A DNA stretch of 64,000 nt, taken from Sporolactobacillus pectinivorans (GTDB lineage Bacteria > Bacillota > Bacilli > Bacillales > Sporolactobacillaceae). How positions within the stretch are numbered: position 1 is the first letter of the stretch; each line of letters begins with the position of its first letter. This document shows, one piece after another, positions 8,218 to 18,587 of the stretch. The notes below the pieces were generated by a model, which saw only the letters and a program-made list of their open reading frames with translations, was not told the DNA's origin and made no database searches. The stretch spans positions 3,631,343 through 3,695,342 of the forward strand of contig NZ_NXGA01000001.1 of assembly GCF_002802965.1 (NCBI RefSeq). The letters run 5' to 3'. The position numbers and the translations under genes were made by a program.

Positions 8218-9021
8218 ATGGCAATAACCAATGATCAAATCAGGCAAAATGTACGGAACCGGTACAAGAAGATCGCTCTTCAGGATGTCTCAGCTCCGTC
8301 CTGTGGCTGTTCCTCTGAAGTGGGATGCTGTGATACTCAAGCGGATCGTAACAGTGTATCCCAACAACTCGGCTACTCTGCCGAAGAATTAAATGCGGTA
8401 CCTGAAGGAGCTAATCTAGGTTTAGGCTGCGGCAATCCCCAGGCTATTGCCTCTTTAAAGCCCGGTGAGCATGTACTGGACCTTGGAAGCGGTGGCGGAT
8501 TTGACTGCTTCCTTGCCGCTCGCCAGGTGGGCGAAACCGGCCAAGTCGTTGGTGTGGATATGACACCCGAAATGATCAGCCGTGCACGGCAAAACGCTAT
8601 TAATGGGCAAATCACCCATGTTGATTTTCGTCTGGGAGAAATTGAACATTTACCTGTAGCCGATCAGTCGATTGATGTCATTCTATCGAATTGCGTCATC
8701 AATCTTTCACCGGATAAACCTCAAGTATTTAAAGAGGCTTTTCGTGTACTGAAGAAAGGCGGACGGCTCGCGATTTCAGATGTTGTGCTCACTGCTGAAT
8801 TGCCTGCCGAAATAAAGAGTGACTTGGATGTTTCCTACTCAGGCTGTATTTCGGGAGCTTCCTCGATCGCAAATCTTCAAAACATGCTGGAACAAAATGG
8901 ATTTACGCAAATTGAGATCCGACCCAAAGACGAATCCAAAGTATTCATCAAAGAATGGGTTCCAGGAGCAAATATCGAAAACTATATTGTATCGTCAACG
9001 ATTCAAGCTGTTAAGCCTTAA
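8218..9021 (+). CDS. arsM: Arsenite S-adenosylmethionine methyltransferase
   Basis: A 267-aa SAM methyltransferase. The N-terminal Cys cluster (SCGCSSEVGCC, residues 28-38), LGCGNP (Cys71), the SAM motif VLDLGSGGGFD, SNCVINLSPDK (Cys159) and SYSGCISGAS (Cys210) are the ArsM signature; the last three Cys correspond to the conserved As(III)-binding residues. It converts As(III) to methylated forms, the first of which, methylarsenite, is highly toxic and needs the export or modification functions encoded next door. AAAGGAGTCGG precedes the ATG. It is the last gene of the plus-strand ars operon. Confidence 0.95.
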   Translation: MAITNDQIRQNVRNRYKKIALQDVSAPSCGCSSEVGCCDTQADRNSVSQQLGYSAEELNAVPEGANLGLGCGNPQAIASLKPGEHVLDLGSGGGFDCFLAARQVGETGQVVGVDMTPEMISRARQNAINGQITHVDFRLGEIEHLPVADQSIDVILSNCVINLSPDKPQVFKEAFRVLKKGGRLAISDVVLTAELPAEIKSDLDVSYSGCISGASSIANLQNMLEQNGFTQIEIRPKDESKVFIKEWVPGANIENYIVSSTIQAVKP

Positions 9022-9115
9022 TGTAGTGAATAAATAAGAGGTTGTCCCAAAAGGGCGTCAGCCGACAATAACAGATTTTTAAAAGGTTGATAAATCAAGG
9101 GTTTGTATAGTAAAA

Positions 9116-9166
9116 GAGGTTGCCTCAGAGTCAAAAAAACGACTTATGAGACAGCCTCCTTTTTTA
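9116..9166. terminator. Terminator between arsM and the arsN-like gene
   Basis: A long imperfect stem starting GAGGTTGCCTCAGAGTC and returning GACTTATGAGACAGCCTC, then a T-run on plus. The GAGGCTGTCTCA core recurs at 13168-13208, and a related GAGGTTGTCCCAAAA lies at 9042. On the minus strand it can also stop transcription from arsN. Confidence 0.7.
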
Positions 9167-9171
9167 TTTTC

Positions 9172-9684
9172 TTATTTCCCAATAACACGGCTCCTACGTT
9201 CCACTAGAACAACATCATGCCATGTACCATCAGGCATTTGAGCAATCTTCTCTCTAAACCCGATTTCCCTGAACCCACATTTTTTATGTAATGCTAAGCT
9301 TGCTTTGTTTTCCCTGGTGATTGCAGACTGCAAGGTCCAGAAACCATAGCCTTCTGATTCTCGAATCAAGTGATTTAACAGTGCTGTTCCAATCCCTTGC
9401 CCTTTGCATACATGGCTAATGTAAATACTGACTTCCCCAATGCCTTTATAACAACAGCGGCTTGAGGTTGGACTTAACGCAGCCCATCCCAATAGGGCGT
9501 CTTCTGAACGTGCCACAATTCGACATGCCTTCACATGATTTTGATCCCATTCAGCCCATTCCGGAGCCGCGTTTTGAAAGGTTGCTAATCCCGTTTTAAT
9601 GCCATCCAGATAAATCTTTTTGACCTGCTCCCAATCCGAATTTTTCATCAGATCCATTTGATAGCCCACTTGATTGATGTCCAT
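9172..9684 (-). CDS. GNAT acetyltransferase, ArsN/phosphinothricin acetyltransferase-like
   Basis: A 170-aa N-acetyltransferase of the PAT/ArsN1 type: GLATFQNAAPEWAEWD near residue 30, LLGWAALSPTSSRCCYKG, EVSIYISHVCKGQGIGTALL (the acetyl-CoA loop) and LHKKCGFREIGFREKI. In arsenic islands such enzymes (ArsN1) acetylate the amino group of arsinothricin, an organoarsenical antibiotic; relatives act on phosphinothricin or methionine sulfoximine. ATG at 9684 follows GTGAGG. It is convergent with arsM and lies downstream of the arsP-like gene, so it probably belongs to the minus-strand organoarsenical module. The substrate is inferred from context. Confidence 0.82.
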   Translation of the reverse strand: MDINQVGYQMDLMKNSDWEQVKKIYLDGIKTGLATFQNAAPEWAEWDQNHVKACRIVARSEDALLGWAALSPTSSRCCYKGIGEVSIYISHVCKGQGIGTALLNHLIRESEGYGFWTLQSAITRENKASLALHKKCGFREIGFREKIAQMPDGTWHDVVLVERRSRVIGK

Positions 9685-9759
9685 TCAGCCTCACTTCTCC
9701 CAATCCAAATATAAAAGTGGGATGCATTGGTAATCCCATCCCATGCATCCGTTTAATGC

Positions 9760-9894
9760 TTATTTTACACTTTTTGTTTCCTCTACTGTCTTTCCTGAAG
9801 AACAGCAGGACGACGTTTTCTGATTGTCTGTTTTAACTTCCTCAATCGTGACATTGCAGCAAGACTGCTCCTTCTTTTTCCCAAATAACTTCAT
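9760..9894 (-). CDS. Cys-rich small protein in the arsP cluster, 44 aa
   Basis: ATG at 9894 with a perfect AAGGAGGTGA site; the longer frame to 9942 overlaps the end of the permease gene and lacks such a site. The peptide begins MKLFGKKKEQSCCNVTIEE and has a second Cys pair in TSSCCSSGK. Two vicinal Cys pairs in a 44-residue cytosolic protein could bind trivalent arsenic or another soft metal. It is about 50 bases downstream of the arsP-like gene and probably co-transcribed. The role as a chaperone or sensor is inference. Confidence 0.6.
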   Translation of the reverse strand: MKLFGKKKEQSCCNVTIEEVKTDNQKTSSCCSSGKTVEETKSVK

Positions 9895-9945
9895 AACCCT
9901 CACCTCCTTTAAATAATGTAGTGGGTTCATACGATGGATCATCTT

Positions 9946-10812
9946 CTAGATTAGATAAAACAGGAATCCTGAAAGAGTAGACATGGCAAAGACTGAAACG
10001 ACAAAAGCTGTGACCAATCTCTTTTGGAAGATGGAATTGAGCAACGTTAGTTCCGGCAAACTTGCACCTGCTGAACTGATCATCAAAGCCATGACAGGAG
10101 CAACGGCCATGCCCTTAACAATCAAAATCTGTGACATCGGAATCATCATGGATAGCCGAATGTACAGTGGAATACCAATGATGGCTGCAATTGGTACGAT
10201 CCACCATTGATTTCCTCCAAAGGTTGTGGAGATCCACTCAGTAGGCACAGCTCCATGGATAACGGCTCCGATTGCAGCTCCGATAATCAAGTAGGGATAA
10301 ACGGTTTTCATCAATTCAAGCGTTTCTTGAAAGGCTCTTTTCAAACTGAATTTTTGTGAGCTCTCTTCATATCCAGTCATGATGACCTGTTTCACCGATT
10401 TTTCAAAGCCCAGTTTTTCGAGCAGTAGACCGATAATGGTTGATAGTATTGATGTAATCACCGTGTAGGCAACCGCAACCTTAACGCCTAACAAAGCCCC
10501 CATCAGGGTGATAATGGTTGGATCGAGAACCGGAGAGGAGAACAGGAAAACCATGACAATTCCAAAACGAATCTTTTCTTTTAACAGATTCACAATAACC
10601 GGGACAGTCGAGCAGGAGCAAAAGGGCGTGATGAAGGCCAGGAGCAGGGCTGCCAGTACCCCTAAAGTCGTATTTCTCCCACTCAAATAGCGATTTATTT
10701 TTTCATAGGGAATCAATCCCTGAATCAAACTAATAAGAAAAGAAATGCTGACAAACAGCACGGTTAACTCAAGAGCAATGGATAAAAAGCTTTGAAAAAT
10801 ACTCTCGACCAT
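9946..10812 (-). CDS. arsP: ArsP-like permease (DUF318/YraQ family), putative organoarsenical efflux
   Basis: A 288-aa membrane protein with about eight hydrophobic segments in two halves. TPFCSCSTVPVIVNLL (Cys65, Cys67) and FLFSSPVLDPTIITLMG are hallmarks of the DUF318 permeases; ArsP members of this family export trivalent organoarsenicals such as methylarsenite. A second half motif MIPMSQILIVKGMAVAPVMALM is also typical. ATG at 10812 follows GGAGTGA. It lies between a Cys-containing MarR regulator and a Cys-rich peptide, opposite arsM, whose product is its likely substrate. Other DUF318 members have different or unknown cargo, so the substrate is inferred. Confidence 0.78.
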   Translation of the reverse strand: MVESIFQSFLSIALELTVLFVSISFLISLIQGLIPYEKINRYLSGRNTTLGVLAALLLAFITPFCSCSTVPVIVNLLKEKIRFGIVMVFLFSSPVLDPTIITLMGALLGVKVAVAYTVITSILSTIIGLLLEKLGFEKSVKQVIMTGYEESSQKFSLKRAFQETLELMKTVYPYLIIGAAIGAVIHGAVPTEWISTTFGGNQWWIVPIAAIIGIPLYIRLSMMIPMSQILIVKGMAVAPVMALMISSAGASLPELTLLNSIFQKRLVTAFVVSVFAMSTLSGFLFYLI

Positions 10813-10830
10813 CTTGAATCACTCCATTAA

Positions 10831-10847
10831 ATTTGTATTTTGCAAGT
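10831..10847. promoter_or_regulatory. Candidate MarR operator before arsP
   Basis: TTGTA-TTT-TGCAA, a 5-3-5 inverted repeat about 20 bases upstream of the arsP start. It matches the sites at 11465, 12860 and 13023. Confidence 0.55.
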
Positions 10848-10945
10848 ATTAGTTCTAAAAAAGATAATTAGCCTGTCTTCCCGTTGTTAATCAAGCGACT
10901 GAAATCGAGAATATTTCTTTACAAAATCAGAACAGACAAAACCCA

Positions 10946-11425
10946 TTATTCTGATGTCAAAGATGTTTCTGCTTGCTTGCAGGAAACCGGGGAGCAGCAT
11001 CCGTCCGACTGGGCCATTGACGCATTAAGCAATCGGATGGAGCGAATAACTGTCTCCTTTTCAAAAGAACTCATATGAGAAAATACATCATCCAAAAAAG
11101 TATTCATTTGTTGGTCAATTTGTCCAGCTACTCCTTTTCCCTCTTCAGTCAGACGCAGCACAAACACCCTTCCGTCTTCCGGACTCGGCGATTTTTTCAT
11201 CAGGCCCATTTTGACAAGCGTCTGAATTTGTCGGCTGAAGGTGGACATTTCCATACCCAACGTTTCAGAAATGGTTTGTATCGACTGTCCGGGCCTGCGA
11301 TCAACCTCGTAAAGGATATGACTCTGAACAAGTGAAATGTTGTACTCCTCTGTTGAACAACAGTATTTATCTAGAAAGCCGAAACGTCGGATCATAATTT
11401 GAAAAAGTTCTCTCAGGTTTTCCAT
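10946..11425 (-). CDS. MarR family regulator with N- and C-terminal Cys pairs
   Basis: A 159-aa winged-helix protein: dimerisation helices at both ends, recognition region ISETLGMEMSTFSRQIQTLV (about residues 52-71) and the wing SPEDGRVFVLRLTEEG. It has Cys22-Cys23 near the N-terminus and Cys143, Cys144 and Cys149 in the tail (DGCCSPVSC). Such clusters could form a trivalent arsenic sensor, since the gene sits upstream of and in line with arsP. Its promoter has TTGCAT and TATAAT exactly 17 bases apart, and the -35 lies in a 5-3-5 palindrome repeated at three other promoters here, so autoregulation is likely. Start follows AGGAGGAATAAAG. Confidence 0.8.
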   Translation of the reverse strand: MENLRELFQIMIRRFGFLDKYCCSTEEYNISLVQSHILYEVDRRPGQSIQTISETLGMEMSTFSRQIQTLVKMGLMKKSPSPEDGRVFVLRLTEEGKGVAGQIDQQMNTFLDDVFSHMSSFEKETVIRSIRLLNASMAQSDGCCSPVSCKQAETSLTSE

Positions 11426-11450
11426 CTTTATTCCTCCTTAACTTGAATTC

Positions 11451-11481
11451 ATTATATGATTTCTATTTGCAAAATGCAATT
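11451..11481 (-). promoter_or_regulatory. Promoter and operator of the MarR gene
   Basis: On the minus strand -35 TTGCAT (11474-11479) and -10 TATAAT (11451-11456) are 17 bases apart. The -35 is part of the palindrome TTGCA-TTT-TGCAA (11467-11479, with flanking A/T to 11465-11481). Confidence 0.7.
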
Positions 11482-11483
11482 AG

Positions 11484-12791
11484 TTAATTCACCAGATCCA
11501 AATCTGCATTTCTTTTTTGATATTTATCTATTTTAATCGGCTTCGACAGATAATCGTCTCCAAAAGAAACTTTTCTCCCAAAAATAAATGATATTAAAGA
11601 ATAGCTAAAAATGATTCCGAATGACACGGACAATCCATATACAATTGAAGCATCAAGTAATTTTGAAATGAGGGGTATCAGAACGATTGATAGGCAGGAT
11701 ACAATCAAATTTTTCATGGACCCCACACGACCTTTAATCGGCCCGGTACACCGCTGCTGAAGGTGAGAAGTAAAAATGGCCACCGAGAAAGCGTTAGCCG
11801 CTCCGAACGTCAGCATAATTAGGAATGTAATTAATGGGTTTCTACTCAAGATCAAAAATATAAATAATAGCGATTGAACAAGAAGCCCGAGAAATGCAGA
11901 ATTATTAATACCAAGCTTCTTGGATAATAGCACAACAAATGTAACAAATATCATGGCTCCGACAGCGAACCCACCATCATAAAGCGAAATATAAAAGCTG
12001 TTGTTTTTGTACCAATGTGTCACCATTGGGACTAACATTAAATTAAAGAAAACAATAGAAAGATAATCTCCAGATGCCATAAATAGATGTGCAGCAAAGC
12101 TCTTCTCCTTTTTCATGGCTCTGGCTATTTCTTTCCAGTCATTGATTAAGTTAATCCCTATATTTTTGCCAACATCTTTCTTTACACGGACATGAATCAC
12201 TTTTGCAAAACTAACGAAAAGGGCCGACAGAAAAAAAGTGATTCCATCAATAATCAATGCAGTCGGTGTGTTGAATAAATAAATAATAGGAGCGACTAGT
12301 GCACAGCCCAGTAATTGTCCGCCTTGAAATAGAGTTGTAATCATGCTATTAATTTCAAGAAGCTGAGATTCGTCTTTAACGATTGCAGGTAATAAAGCAA
12401 AGTTGGCGGAACTGAAAAATGGACTGACGATATTCAGAAGGATTACAGCAATAAATAGATAGACCAATCCTAAATTATTAGTGATCAAAACCACCAGACC
12501 ACTGCTTAGGACTAAAAATCCGCTTAACACATCACAGATAACCGAAACAAATTTAGGATTATTTCGATCAACCAGGGAGCCTGATAGAAGCTGTACTGAA
12601 AGCATGACGAGATATTGAAGAATCAGTACTCCACCGAATGCCAACGCACTATTCGTTCTATCGTACACTAATTTACTAATAGCGATCGTGAACATGCCAT
12701 TTCCCATATTAGTTATCAATGTTGCCAGCATTATTAGTTTAACTTCTCTGGAATGATGCAGGAATCTGTATAGAAATGATTTATCGTTCAT
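11484..12791 (-). CDS. MFS efflux transporter, 12-TM type
   Basis: A 435-aa Major Facilitator with about twelve hydrophobic segments. NMGNGMFTIAISKLVYDRTNS in helix 1 and SGSLVDRNNPKFV between helices 2 and 3 are the pattern of the MFS_3 group that includes macrolide and siderophore exporters. ATG at 12791 has GAAGG eight bases upstream; the ATG at 12839 has none. The gene directly follows the MarR promoter region head-to-tail, and its own upstream region carries two copies of the MarR operator, so it is probably part of that regulon. The substrate cannot be read from sequence. Confidence 0.8.
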   Translation of the reverse strand: MNDKSFLYRFLHHSREVKLIMLATLITNMGNGMFTIAISKLVYDRTNSALAFGGVLILQYLVMLSVQLLSGSLVDRNNPKFVSVICDVLSGFLVLSSGLVVLITNNLGLVYLFIAVILLNIVSPFFSSANFALLPAIVKDESQLLEINSMITTLFQGGQLLGCALVAPIIYLFNTPTALIIDGITFFLSALFVSFAKVIHVRVKKDVGKNIGINLINDWKEIARAMKKEKSFAAHLFMASGDYLSIVFFNLMLVPMVTHWYKNNSFYISLYDGGFAVGAMIFVTFVVLLSKKLGINNSAFLGLLVQSLLFIFLILSRNPLITFLIMLTFGAANAFSVAIFTSHLQQRCTGPIKGRVGSMKNLIVSCLSIVLIPLISKLLDASIVYGLSVSFGIIFSYSLISFIFGRKVSFGDDYLSKPIKIDKYQKRNADLDLVN

Positions 12792-12859
12792 TAACCAAGC
12801 CTTCTTTGTATTGTGGTTTTGTGTTGACTTATGGGACATATCAGCAAATATCGACTTAT

Positions 12860-12876
12860 ATTTGCGTTATACAAAT
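12860..12876. promoter_or_regulatory. Candidate MarR operator, proximal to the MFS gene
   Basis: ATTTGCG-TTA-TACAAAT: 5-3-5 half-sites like those at 10831, 11465 and 13023, about 70 bases before the MFS start. An overlapping TTGTAT could serve as a -35 on the minus strand. Confidence 0.5.
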
Positions 12877-12966
12877 AAATAATTTAGAAATAAATAAATG
12901 GTTATTGATTCACTATCTTGTAAATCGTAGAAAAAAATGTGCAAATTGACGGAAGTCATTAAAAGT

Positions 12967-12984
12967 CTAAAATAAATTTATCAT
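12967..12984 (-). other. Five-codon ORF with a perfect ribosome site (leader or remnant)
   Basis: GGGAGGAG (12990-12997) is placed 5 bases before ATG ATA AAT TTA TTT TAG. It lies between the distal promoter and the MFS gene. It may be a leader peptide or the stub of a deleted gene; the rest of 12840-12966 shows no further frame. Confidence 0.3.
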
Positions 12985-13008
12985 TGCAACTCCTCCCTTC
13001 AGAATAGA

Positions 13009-13039
13009 ATTATATATATTTTATTTGTAATTTGCAAAT
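13009..13039 (-). promoter_or_regulatory. Distal promoter with MarR operator upstream of the MFS gene
   Basis: Minus-strand -35 TTGCAA (13032-13037) and -10 TATAAT (13009-13014) are exactly 17 bases apart. The -35 is inside ATTTGTA-ATT-TGCAAAT (13023-13039), the same arrangement as at the MarR gene promoter. Confidence 0.65.
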
Positions 13040-13161
13040 ATAATGTACACATGATCCACTTTTTTAATCTTTATCTAGAATTTTCTCAGAGGGAGCAAAA
13101 AAGTAGACAGCTTGTGAGGGTCTCGAAACCATAAGTTGCTCCAAAAAGGCAGCCGAATATG

Positions 13162-13208
13162 AAAAAAGAGGCTGTCTCAAAAGTCATTTTTGACTCTTAG
13201 GCAGTCTC
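13162..13208 (-). terminator. Terminator after the second ligA
   Basis: Imperfect 17-bp stem with the GAGGCTGTCTCA core, followed by six T on the minus strand. It resembles the hairpin after arsM at 9116. Confidence 0.65.
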
Positions 13209-13282
13209 CTAATATCACATCTTATGTCCTTGAAAATCCCAGTGATCATTCACATTTCTATTTTTCCCATCTTGAAAATTCT

Positions 13283-15897
<2,615 letters not shown>

Positions 15898-15955
15898 TCA
15901 AAAGGAATTTCAAAAATAAGAATGAGCCCCGGATTCAGCCGTCATGAATTCCGAA

Positions 15956-18184
15956 TTACACCTTTTCAATCGGCGCAAAAGCGCCGAGCAGCCGTTTCAA
16001 TCCAACCGGGCTTGGGAAAACAATGTCCAATTCTACACTGTCGCCGCTTCCCTTTGTGCTGACAACCGTCCCTTGGCCCCACTTTTTATGCAGCACTTTG
16101 TCTCCCGCATGCCATTCCTCATTTCCTGTCGGCCGTTTCTGAAGCATTGGTGCAGGTTTTTTGTATACGGATGCTAAACGGCTGGCAAATGGTGCACTCG
16201 ATAGTGAAGGTCTGTCAAAACGGCCGGCCACCTCCTGATGTTCCGGCTCTTCAGTGTCGAGCAGTGCTTCAGGTATTTCCTTGATAAAACGCGATACCGG
16301 ATTAGTTACGGTCTGCCCGAACAGCATGCGCACCTGGGCCGAAGTCAGGAAAAGGCGCTGCTTAGCGCGGGTGATGCCGACATAGGCCAGCCGCCGCTCT
16401 TCCTCCATTTCATTCTCATCATCCAAAGCCCTTGAATGTGGAAAAATGCCCTCTTCCATGCCGACAAGAAATACAACGGGGAATTCCAGCCCCTTAGCCG
16501 AATGCAAGGTCATCAAGGTTACTGTATCCTGAACTGCCGTGTCTTCCGTCTCATCAACATCCGTGTCAAGGGCGAGTTCGGTCAAAAAATTGATTAAAGA
16601 TTTGTCATCGTGCGATGCTTCAAATTCCTTTGTCACGGAAAGCAATTCATCCAGGTTTTCAAGCCGGCTCTGGGCTTCGATGGTCCGTTCGGCTTTCAGT
16701 GCTTCGCGATACCCTGATTTATCAAGCACCTCTTCCACTAAGTCTGTAACCGACAGAAACTCCTGCATTTTCGACCAGTTCATGATCATCTCGGAAAATG
16801 CTTCCATTTTTTTTGCGGTTCGCGCGGCAATCCCGATCTGGTCTATTTCAGCGATCGCCTGCATGAGTGACAGATCGGCACGGATCGCGTAATCCGCGAG
16901 TTTATCCATGGATGAAGCCCCGATGCCACGTTTCGGTTCGTTGATGACGCGTGCCAGACTAATCTCGTCATCCGGGTTGGCCACCAGACGCAGATAAGCC
17001 AGAATATCTTTTATTTCCTTGCGGTCATAGAACTTGATACTTCCAACCATCCGATACGGAATATTCGATTTAACAAGCGTCTCTTCAATCACGCGGGACT
17101 GCGCATTCGTCCGGTACAGTACCGCCAGATCGGCGTACTTGAACCCATCTTTGTACAGTTCCTGCATTTTCCCGGCCACGTAATAGGCTTCCTCATGCTC
17201 CGTTCCAGCCTTGAAATAAGCAATTTTCTGGCCGTCCGCATTTTCAGTCCACAGATTCTTCGGCTTCCGATTGTGGTTATTCTGAATCACATGGTTGGCA
17301 GCATCCAGAATCTTCTTTGTTGAGCGGTAATTTTGTTCGAGCTTGATTACCGTTGCATCCGGGTAGTCTTCCTCGAAAGAGAGGATGTTATGAATATCTG
17401 CCCCGCGCCACCCATAAATAGATTGGTCCGAATCCCCGACCACACACAGATTTTTGAGGCGGTCCGCCAGCATATGGACAAGCAAGTACTGGGCACGGTT
17501 CGTATCCTGGTATTCATCGACATGAATATATTGAAACTTTTTCTGATAGTATGCCAGAGTTTCAGGCACGCGCTGAAACAGATGCACGGTCGTCATAATC
17601 AGATCGTCAAAATCAAGGGACTGATTTTGCAGCAGGCGCTTTTCGTACTCTATGTAGACATCCCTGACAACCTCGTCAAACGGTCCCATCGCTATTTTTG
17701 CAAAATTTGCCGCCGTTTTCAGCTCATTTTTAGCTCCGCTGATTCTTCCAAGGATGCTGCGCGGAGTAAATTTTTTTGGATCCAGATTCTGGTCTTTCAG
17801 AATATGCTTGACCACTGACTGCTGGTCTGTTGAATCGAGAATAGAAAAATTGCGGCTGATCCCAAGCCGGTCAATGTCACGCCTTAGAATGCGCACACAC
17901 ATCGAATGAAAAGTGGACACCCAGACATCATTAACAAGCGGCCCGGCCAGTTTCTCGAGCCGTTCCCTCATTTCTTTTGCCGCTTTATTAGTAAAAGTGA
18001 TCGCCAGCAGATTCCACGGCGCCACATCCCTTTCAATCATCAGATAGGCCATGCGGTGCGTCAGCACGCGTGTTTTGCCGCTTCCCGCGCCAGCCATAAT
18101 CAGAAGCGGCCCCTCGTGATGTCTGACCGCCTTAAGCTGCTCAGGATTCAGTCCCTCGAGCAGTTCCTGTGAAATACTGTCCAT
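15956..18184 (-). CDS. pcrA: ATP-dependent 3'-5' DNA helicase PcrA (UvrD/Rep family)
   Basis: A 742-aa superfamily 1A helicase. Motif I is [16 protein letters not shown] near residue 33, motif [10 protein letters not shown], motif [17 protein letters not shown], motif [12 protein letters not shown], motif [16 protein letters not shown] and motif [11 protein letters not shown]. The C-terminus carries the Tudor-like segment [19 protein letters not shown] that contacts RNA polymerase. Roles are repair, plasmid replication and removal of RecA or stalled polymerase. It is followed 76 bases later by the truncated ligA, preserving the pcrA-ligA pair; pcrB, present in Bacillus, is missing. Confidence 0.96.
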   Translation of the reverse strand: MDSISQELLEGLNPEQLKAVRHHEGPLLIMAGAGSGKTRVLTHRMAYLMIERDVAPWNLLAITFTNKAAKEMRERLEKLAGPLVNDVWVSTFHSMCVRILRRDIDRLGISRNFSILDSTDQQSVVKHILKDQNLDPKKFTPRSILGRISGAKNELKTAANFAKIAMGPFDEVVRDVYIEYEKRLLQNQSLDFDDLIMTTVHLFQRVPETLAYYQKKFQYIHVDEYQDTNRAQYLLVHMLADRLKNLCVVGDSDQSIYGWRGADIHNILSFEEDYPDATVIKLEQNYRSTKKILDAANHVIQNNHNRKPKNLWTENADGQKIAYFKAGTEHEEAYYVAGKMQELYKDGFKYADLAVLYRTNAQSRVIEETLVKSNIPYRMVGSIKFYDRKEIKDILAYLRLVANPDDEISLARVINEPKRGIGASSMDKLADYAIRADLSLMQAIAEIDQIGIAARTAKKMEAFSEMIMNWSKMQEFLSVTDLVEEVLDKSGYREALKAERTIEAQSRLENLDELLSVTKEFEASHDDKSLINFLTELALDTDVDETEDTAVQDTVTLMTLHSAKGLEFPVVFLVGMEEGIFPHSRALDDENEMEEERRLAYVGITRAKQRLFLTSAQVRMLFGQTVTNPVSRFIKEIPEALLDTEEPEHQEVAGRFDRPSLSSAPFASRLASVYKKPAPMLQKRPTGNEEWHAGDKVLHKKWGQGTVVSTKGSGDSVELDIVFPSPVGLKRLLGAFAPIEKV

Positions 18185-18221
18185 GGTACCACATCCTAAT
18201 TCTATTTAAAGATTTCGTCCG

Positions 18222-18518
18222 TCATTTGCCTGCATTCAACCGGTCAAGTGTCATCTGATAACCTTCATTGCCAAAATTGATACAGCGTTTGACACGGGAG
18301 ATTGTCGCCGTGCTTGCGCCTGTCTCTTCCTCAATGTGATGATACGTGTGGCCGGCCATCAGCATTCTCGCTACTTCCAGCCGCTGCGACAGCGACTGAA
18401 TCTCTCCCATGGTGCACAAATCATCAAAAAAACGATAGGCTTCTTCACGGTCTTTTAATGTCAGAATAGCATCAAACAGCTGATCCAGCGCCTTGCCTCT
18501 TAATTTATCGATTTGCAA
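18222..18518 (-). CDS. yerC: YerC/YecD family TrpR-like protein
   Basis: A 98-aa helical DNA-binding protein with a TrpR-type helix-turn-helix: LSQRLEVARMLMAGHTYHHI then EETGASTATISRVKRCINFG. YerC/YecD proteins are conserved next to pcrA in Bacilli; their regulatory target is not well defined. It lies 37 bases before pcrA and probably shares its transcript. Length matches the family. Confidence 0.9.
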   Translation of the reverse strand: MQIDKLRGKALDQLFDAILTLKDREEAYRFFDDLCTMGEIQSLSQRLEVARMLMAGHTYHHIEEETGASTATISRVKRCINFGNEGYQMTLDRLNAGK

Positions 18519-18587
18519 ATTCGTCCATTCCCTTCCTGATTGCTCCTGTTGACTATGATCACAGGGATAAAGTCTCCCTGATTGGAT

